Assembly (NCBI GenBank): GCA_025201345.1
Contig: JAIXMG010000017.1
Coordinates: 248,001 to 312,000, forward strand
Direction: 5' to 3'
DNA from: Thamnidium elegans
Taxonomy: Eukaryota; Mucoromycota; Mucoromycetes; Mucorales; Mucoraceae
Length of the DNA stretch: 64,000 bases
Shown: one piece after another, positions 59,953 through 64,000 of the stretch
How the letters are laid out: every line of letters begins with the position of its first letter
How positions within the stretch are numbered: the stretch's first letter is position 1
Position numbers and translations under genes: made by a program
The notes under the pieces: model-generated
The model's input: the letters and a program-made list of their open reading frames with translations, nothing else
Told to the model about the DNA's origin: nothing
Database searches by the model: none

Positions 59953-61432
59953 ATGTCTACAACAGAAACTTTAGAGACAACACAAGGTGGATCCGAACAA
60001 GAGTCAAAAATAGAAGTATCCTCTACCACAACCTGCGAACCTAAAAATACACCATCAAGGTCAAAAAAATTACGAGAAAAAGCATATGCCATCTTTCTTC
60101 GGTACTGGTTTCTATTAGGATTAGCTATTGTTATAGGCTTAGCTTGGGCCTTCCCGCAAGTAGGAAAAACAAATGGCGATATCGAAGCACAATATACGGT
60201 GAAATGGGGCGCTGTTATCCTTATCTTTTTATTATCGGGACTTGGACTAGAAGTCAGTGTGATGTTAAAGACTATCTTGCGTTGGCGATTGCATTTAATT
60301 GTACAATTTATAAACTTTATTTTACTTCCCTTTGTAATGTATGGTATTGTAAGGTTCTTTATTGCTGTACATTCGGATTTGGATATGACCGTGTATAAAG
60401 GTTGGATGATTGCTTTGTCTACGAGTACTACTGTGTCTTCGAATGCCATCATGACTCGTAATGCCAATGGAAATGATGGAGCTGGTATGTTTACGCACGC
60501 ACACACACATATATATATCTCGGTTCTATTTATCTTAATATACTATTTAGCTTTGTTTAATGCTGCATTGGGTAACGTTTTGGGTATATTTATCTCACCC
60601 GCTTTGATGACAGGTAAATGATTTTTTTTATGTAATCAAATAAACAATAACCTTAAATACACATACATAAAAAAAAACCTCACTTAGCGTTTCAAAACGA
60701 TCCTATCGTATTCGAGCCCGGTACAGATCGAGGAAACCCTGATTACCTTAAGGTTCTCAAGACGTTGGGATCAACTGTGTTGGCACCGTTAGTGGTTGGA
60801 CAAATCATTCGATATCTTTTCCCGGTACGGGTAAAGTATTTAGCTACGAAATTTAAATTTCCCATCATCAATAGCTTGGCACTTTTATGCTTGGTCTGGT
60901 CCGTGTTTTGTGATGGTGTTGCTAGTGACGCATTTACAAAGATGACAGGCGTAGATATTGTAGCAATTATCTTTGTTGATATCTTTATGTACGGATTCGG
61001 GTGCGTTGCTTGTCTATTTGTTGCTAGGTTACCTTGGCCAACTAAAAAAGAACCCAAGTGGGTATCCAAATGGAGATTCTCCAGAAAAGATTCGGTTGCT
61101 ATTATGTATTGTGGTGCTACAAAGACGGTATCCATGGGTATTCCGTTAATCAATGTATTATACTCGGAGAGTAGTTACGGAGTAGTTGGCGTCTTATCCC
61201 TGCCTTTATTGATGTATCATATTTGCCAGTAAAGTATATTACAATTAAATAAGGAGAAGGACACGTTTTTTAATTTTAAAATAATAGGCTTTTTATTGGC
61301 AATTTCCAGGTCCCGCTTTTAAAGAAATGGGTAGAAAAAGATGAACAAGATATGGAAGAAGAAGCTCAGGTTTTACCAAGGCAAGAGCCCGTTCGTACAC
61401 CACATCTGAGAAAGAGAATTGATGTAACTTGA
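59953..61432 (+). CDS. SLC10A7/Rch1-like (bile acid:sodium symporter family) membrane protein
   Basis: Polytopic transporter-like protein; fungal relatives (Rch1) act at the plasma membrane as negative regulators of calcium uptake, and animal SLC10A7 affects calcium and glycosylation. Four exons (59953-60484, 60551-60613, 60688-61228, 61288-61432) give 426 residues. After a Ser/Thr/Glu-rich N-terminus (1-50), about ten hydrophobic segments follow, starting FLLGLAIVIGLAWAFP. Family stretches: FLLSGLGLEVSVM, STSTTVSSNAIMTRNANGN, LGNVLGIFISPALM, CGATKTVSMGIPLI. The C-terminal tail is acidic then basic (DEQDMEEEA, HLRKRIDVT). Convergent with the zinc-finger gene, 190 bp apart. Confidence 0.9.
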
Positions 61433-61622
61433 TTTAGATTTTTTCTATTTTTATACAATTTTATATATAAATTTATTATTATTATTTTTTTTTTTTTTGA
61501 AAAAGAGAAAATGAGTTGGGGAGAAGAAAAAAAAAGGGAGAGAAAATTACATGAGATAATATAATACAACAAAAAATAAATAAAAAAAAGGAAACCTGCC
61601 TTCATATAAACATTTTTTTTTT

Positions 61623-62759
61623 TTACATGGATGGAGGATGTGGTGTCATATAATTTTGATTGGTTGGGTAAGTGTTATTTAAAGATTGGGCAAAAGTATA
61701 ATTAACTTGTGGATTAAATTGAGAATAGAAGGGGTCAGCAAAAGGTACCTGCCCTGGTGTTGACATGACTTGTTCGTAAGAAGGTGGTGCTGGTGCCGAA
61801 GGTACCGATTGAACCGGAACAACTGTTTCGTGAATTTTTTCATGCTTTTTTAATGATCTAGAATGATAATATGCTTTTCCACAATCAGGGAATAAACAGA
61901 CAAAAGGTCTTATGTTTGAATGTGTTTTTATATGTGTTGTAAGTGAATCGGGACGAGAAAACTTCTTTTCACAATCTATGATATCATTTTTTTTTTTTTT
62001 AGTTTTTTTAGATTTTAGATTTTATTATTATTGTATATGTATTACCTGGTTTTGGACAAGCAAATGGTCTTTCACCTGTATGAGTACGTAAATGATTGTA
62101 CATTTTGTGTCTCTTCGTAAATGGTTTATTACTTCTAGCACATTTTTGCCATTCACATCTATATGTTGCCTACAAAAAAAGAGAAAAAGGAAAGGGGTTA
62201 AAATTAAAGTTTGGTTTTGAAACAGGTTTTTTTTTTTTTTTTTTTTTTTACTTTTCCACCACCCACATGGACTTCAGTAATATGAGATATTAATTTTTGT
62301 AATATATCAAATTTTTGGCCGCAATTAACCCATAAACAAGTACGTACTGGCTCTTGTTCGTCTTCTGTAGTATTTTCATCATCATCCGTAATACAATGTT
62401 TTTCTTTTTCTAACGCAACAAGTCTAGCAATAAGTTGTTCTCTTGACATGGTATCAAATTGTTTAGGATCAATAGCTGTTGGTTTTTCTACTTCATACGA
62501 TTTCATTATATGGTGAGTTGTATCATTCAACTGGAACATCTCCTGCGTCTTTTTTTTATGATATTTTAATATTAAAAAAGGGGGAGGTATAACATGTATC
62601 AAAAAAAAAACTTACAGGCAATGCATTATTATCAAATAAACCTTGTGTACTAATCAAGTGATACGGTTGGTCCGGAATAGAACAGGGTGGAGAAGGAATG
62701 GCTTGTTGCGTAAATGCATTGACTTTGTTAATGTCGTTTGTAAACTGTTGTAAATTCAT
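61623..62759 (-). CDS. GLI/ZIC-like C2H2 zinc-finger transcription factor
   Basis: Predicted sequence-specific DNA-binding regulator, 305 residues, four exons (62616-62759, 62252-62548, 62046-62169, 61623-61975). A helical Leu/Lys/Glu segment (REQLIARLVALEKEKH) precedes four zinc fingers: CLWVNCGQKF with HITEVH; CEWQKCARSNKPFTKRHKMYNHLRTH; CPKPDCEKKFSRPDSLTTHIKTH; CLFPDCGKAYYHSRSLKKHEKIH. TGERPF linkers and the long first finger resemble GLI/ZIC and related fungal factors rather than PacC. The tail is Pro/Gln/Tyr/Asn-rich. The exon 2 acceptor may instead be CAG 6 bp later (62542), in the same frame. The ATG at 62759 is chosen over an upstream TTG. Confidence 0.9.
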
Positions 62760-62772
62760 TCTGTTCAACAAC

Positions 62773-62790
62773 TTTTTTTTTTTAAAAAAA
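62773..62790 (-). promoter_or_regulatory. T11A7 tract upstream of the GLI-like start codon
   Basis: T-run joined to A-run 13 bp upstream of ATG 62759, followed upstream by a GAAA repeat. Same placement as at 7809-7830 and 20379-20400. Role inferred from recurrence only. Confidence 0.3.
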
Positions 62791-63047
62791 GAAAGAAAGA
62801 AAGAAAAGAAAAGAAAAAAAAATGGAAGAGGGTTTATTTTATACAGTGACCTTTTTTTTAGCTGAGAATCAAACTGTTTATCAACAGAAAATGGGGCTGG
62901 AACGATTTAATATGTGTGTCCTTTACACTTTTTACTTCTATCATGCTGTCATACACGCACGATAGGAAAAGACTCTTTTGGTTGTGTAAGACCTTTAAGT
63001 CCAGAGCACACCATATTCGAAATGGCGGTTTGCTATTCTTAAAAAAA

Positions 63048-63454
63048 TTATTGTTGTTGGGATGTAGGGATTCTGCAAAATACTCCAGGTCTTCCGGAAC
63101 GAACACATATCCCACATATTTTTTGAAGCATTGGTGTCTCTATTCCATAACAGAACCCTAAAATTGGTACAACAAAGAACCTTATTATTAAATTGGAGAC
63201 GGACGTTGCTTTTGTTTTTACAAGTGTTACAGACCTAGATAATTCTTTTTAGATTGTATTGCTTGTATACTTACGACAGACGTTCTAAACTCGTTTATAT
63301 CCAGTAGACATAACTCTCCAGGTTTTTCTCGTCTTCTAAGATTTTTATAAAATAGAGAGACTACACCATGCCGGTGGCCTTTAAAGTGAATGCTGTCGAA
63401 CTTTTTGAATTTACTGCGTCTCAGTAGCTTTGACAAGTATATAACGAAACCCAG
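63048..63454 (-). pseudogene. Fanzor/OrfB (TnpB-like) nuclease, decayed C-terminal remnant
   Basis: Minus-strand open pieces carry the end of an OrfB/TnpB-type nuclease. 63454-63274 reads FDSIHFKGHRHGVVSLFYKN, then LLDINEFRTSV, the RuvC-III acidic DxNEFRTS motif. After a 39 bp GT-AG gap (63235-63273) it continues VCNTC..., NKVLCCTN, then LLWNRDTNASKNM, the CxxC zinc ribbon and WNRDxNA motif. A one-base frame change near 63115 leads to SGRPGVFCRIPTSQQQ and a stop at 63048. The fourth zinc-ribbon Cys is Phe (CTNF, expected CxxC). Everything N-terminal, including RuvC-I and II, is missing: a stop lies at 63455-63457. So it cannot make an active enzyme. Family call rests on motifs; Fanzor rather than a host gene is inference. 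Confidence 0.8.
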
Positions 63455-63541
63455 TTAAGAGAGCCGCACGTTTCAGTTCACACACAAAAAAATTTACTAT
63501 ATTTATACCAGACTATACCTATTAATAATCGTATAGTATGA

Positions 63542-63640
63542 CTGTGATGCTCAGAGGTTTTGTTAAACGAGTATATATAAAAAAAAACTTGATACTGGTA
63601 TAATCCTAAGAGTATACCCAAATTATTTTCTTTTAATCAC
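63542..63640. repeat. Dispersed repeat block shared with 26.3 kb
   Basis: Counterpart of 26275-26350: GATGCTCAGAGGTTTTGTTA and TTATTTTCTTTTAATCAC in the same order. It sits within 90 bp of the truncated nuclease remnant, on its 5' side, so it may be part of the same element or a second insertion that cut it. Confidence 0.5.
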
Positions 63641-63961
63641 TTAAATCATATTCGATCTAAGATTTTTAAGGAGTAAATGGACGTGCATTTCTTTGGTTTA
63701 TGCAAAGAAAATATCCTTTATTTTTAATTTAATACTTTGTATGTATCATGCGATTATATCAGTTATTAAAAGTTAATTTTGTTTTAAGTCAAAGACAGTG
63801 GTTGATAAGGAATAAAAGTAATATATTTTATTTCTTCCTTTTAAAAACGAGCCAAAGTCGTTGGTTCTGCAGGTCTAATTATATTATATGGTTCCATCTC
63901 ATCGCCCACAACTTTAGTCGACAAAGAAAAGGAGGAAGGATATCCTTCATAAACTATAGAA

Positions 63962-64000
63962 ATGACGACAGGTAATTCTGAACCTATGTTATCAAAGGGA
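63962..64000 (+). CDS. Possible start of a gene cut by the window edge
   Basis: ATG at 63962 opens MTTGNSEPMLSKG and runs to the window end without a stop. Purine-rich leader sequence (AAAGAAAAGGAGGAAGG) precedes it. Thirteen codons are too few to recognise a family; alternatively ACAGGTAATT is a splice donor right after ATGACGACAG. Confidence 0.25.
   Translation, partial: MTTGNSEPMLSKG

Noticed and set aside
1..64000. tRNA, rRNA, CRISPR arrays and bacterial-type operons
   Set aside because: Scanned for T-loop GTTCRANYC boxes, regular short direct repeats with spacers and ribosome-binding patterns by eye; none was convincing.

Overview
The window reads as nuclear DNA of an early-diverging fungus, most likely a Mucoromycota/Mucorales member. 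Grounds seen directly: very AT-rich spacers with long A/T homopolymers, genes cut by many 50-100 bp GT-AG introns, and typical fungal eukaryotic proteins (eIF3f, cyclin H, Prp28, ING, PUF, Apd1, FUSC-type transporters). The lineage is my inference from gene style and from a TnpB/Fanzor-like remnant of a kind I associate with Mucorales. I found no operons, CRISPR arrays, rRNA or tRNA genes.

Layout. 1-138: last exon of an unidentified plus-strand gene. 208-1002 (-): Rho3-like GTPase, divergent from a three-RRM TIA1/PUB1-type protein (1423-2927 +). 2.9-5.3 kb: spacer with a Tc1/mariner-type MITE and a dispersed repeat. 5340-7791 (-): PUF-repeat protein. 8754-9855 (-): eIF3f. 11293-15589 (+): large FUSC/DUF2421 membrane protein, followed by the small SCOC homologue (15685-16070 +), a FAR1/WRKY-GCM1-type zinc-finger factor (17879-19691 +) and cyclin H (20412-21579 +). 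Cyclin H meets an ING/PHD gene (21576-22556 -) tail to tail with overlapping stop codons. 23351-24341 (+): Apd1-like [2Fe-2S] protein. 24.3-28.8 kb: gene-free, repeat-rich block with a large inverted repeat and second copies of both 3-4 kb repeats. 28842-29957 (-): intronless TauD-type dioxygenase. 32552 (+): possible small Q/H-rich protein. 33215-34694 (+): Ayr1-like short-chain reductase, followed 1.7 kb on by a broken paralogue (36408-37789). 38043-39476 (-): stomatin-like protein 2. 41456-47397 (+): 1,744-residue Sel1-repeat protein with a myristoylation-type N-terminus. 51233-52117 (+): single-exon protein with two WWE-like repeats. 54703-56584 (+): C2H2-like plus PHD protein, convergent with Prp28 (56638-59296 -). 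59953-61432 (+): SLC10A7/Rch1-like transporter, convergent with a GLI/ZIC-like zinc-finger gene (61623-62759 -). 63.0-63.5 kb (-): decayed C-terminus of a Fanzor/OrfB-type RNA-guided nuclease. A possible new gene opens at 63962.

The genes form an ordinary euchromatic mix of RNA processing, translation, transcription control, trafficking and membrane functions with no obvious pathway cluster. The unusual material lies in the spacers: the decayed Fanzor-type remnant, a repeat and MITE family present at two loci, a 650 bp inverted-repeat element, and a recurrent T(n)A(n) tract just before start codons or intron 3' ends. Exon boundaries were read by eye from splice signals, reading frame and family motifs. 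All listed multi-exon gene models close in frame from ATG to stop.
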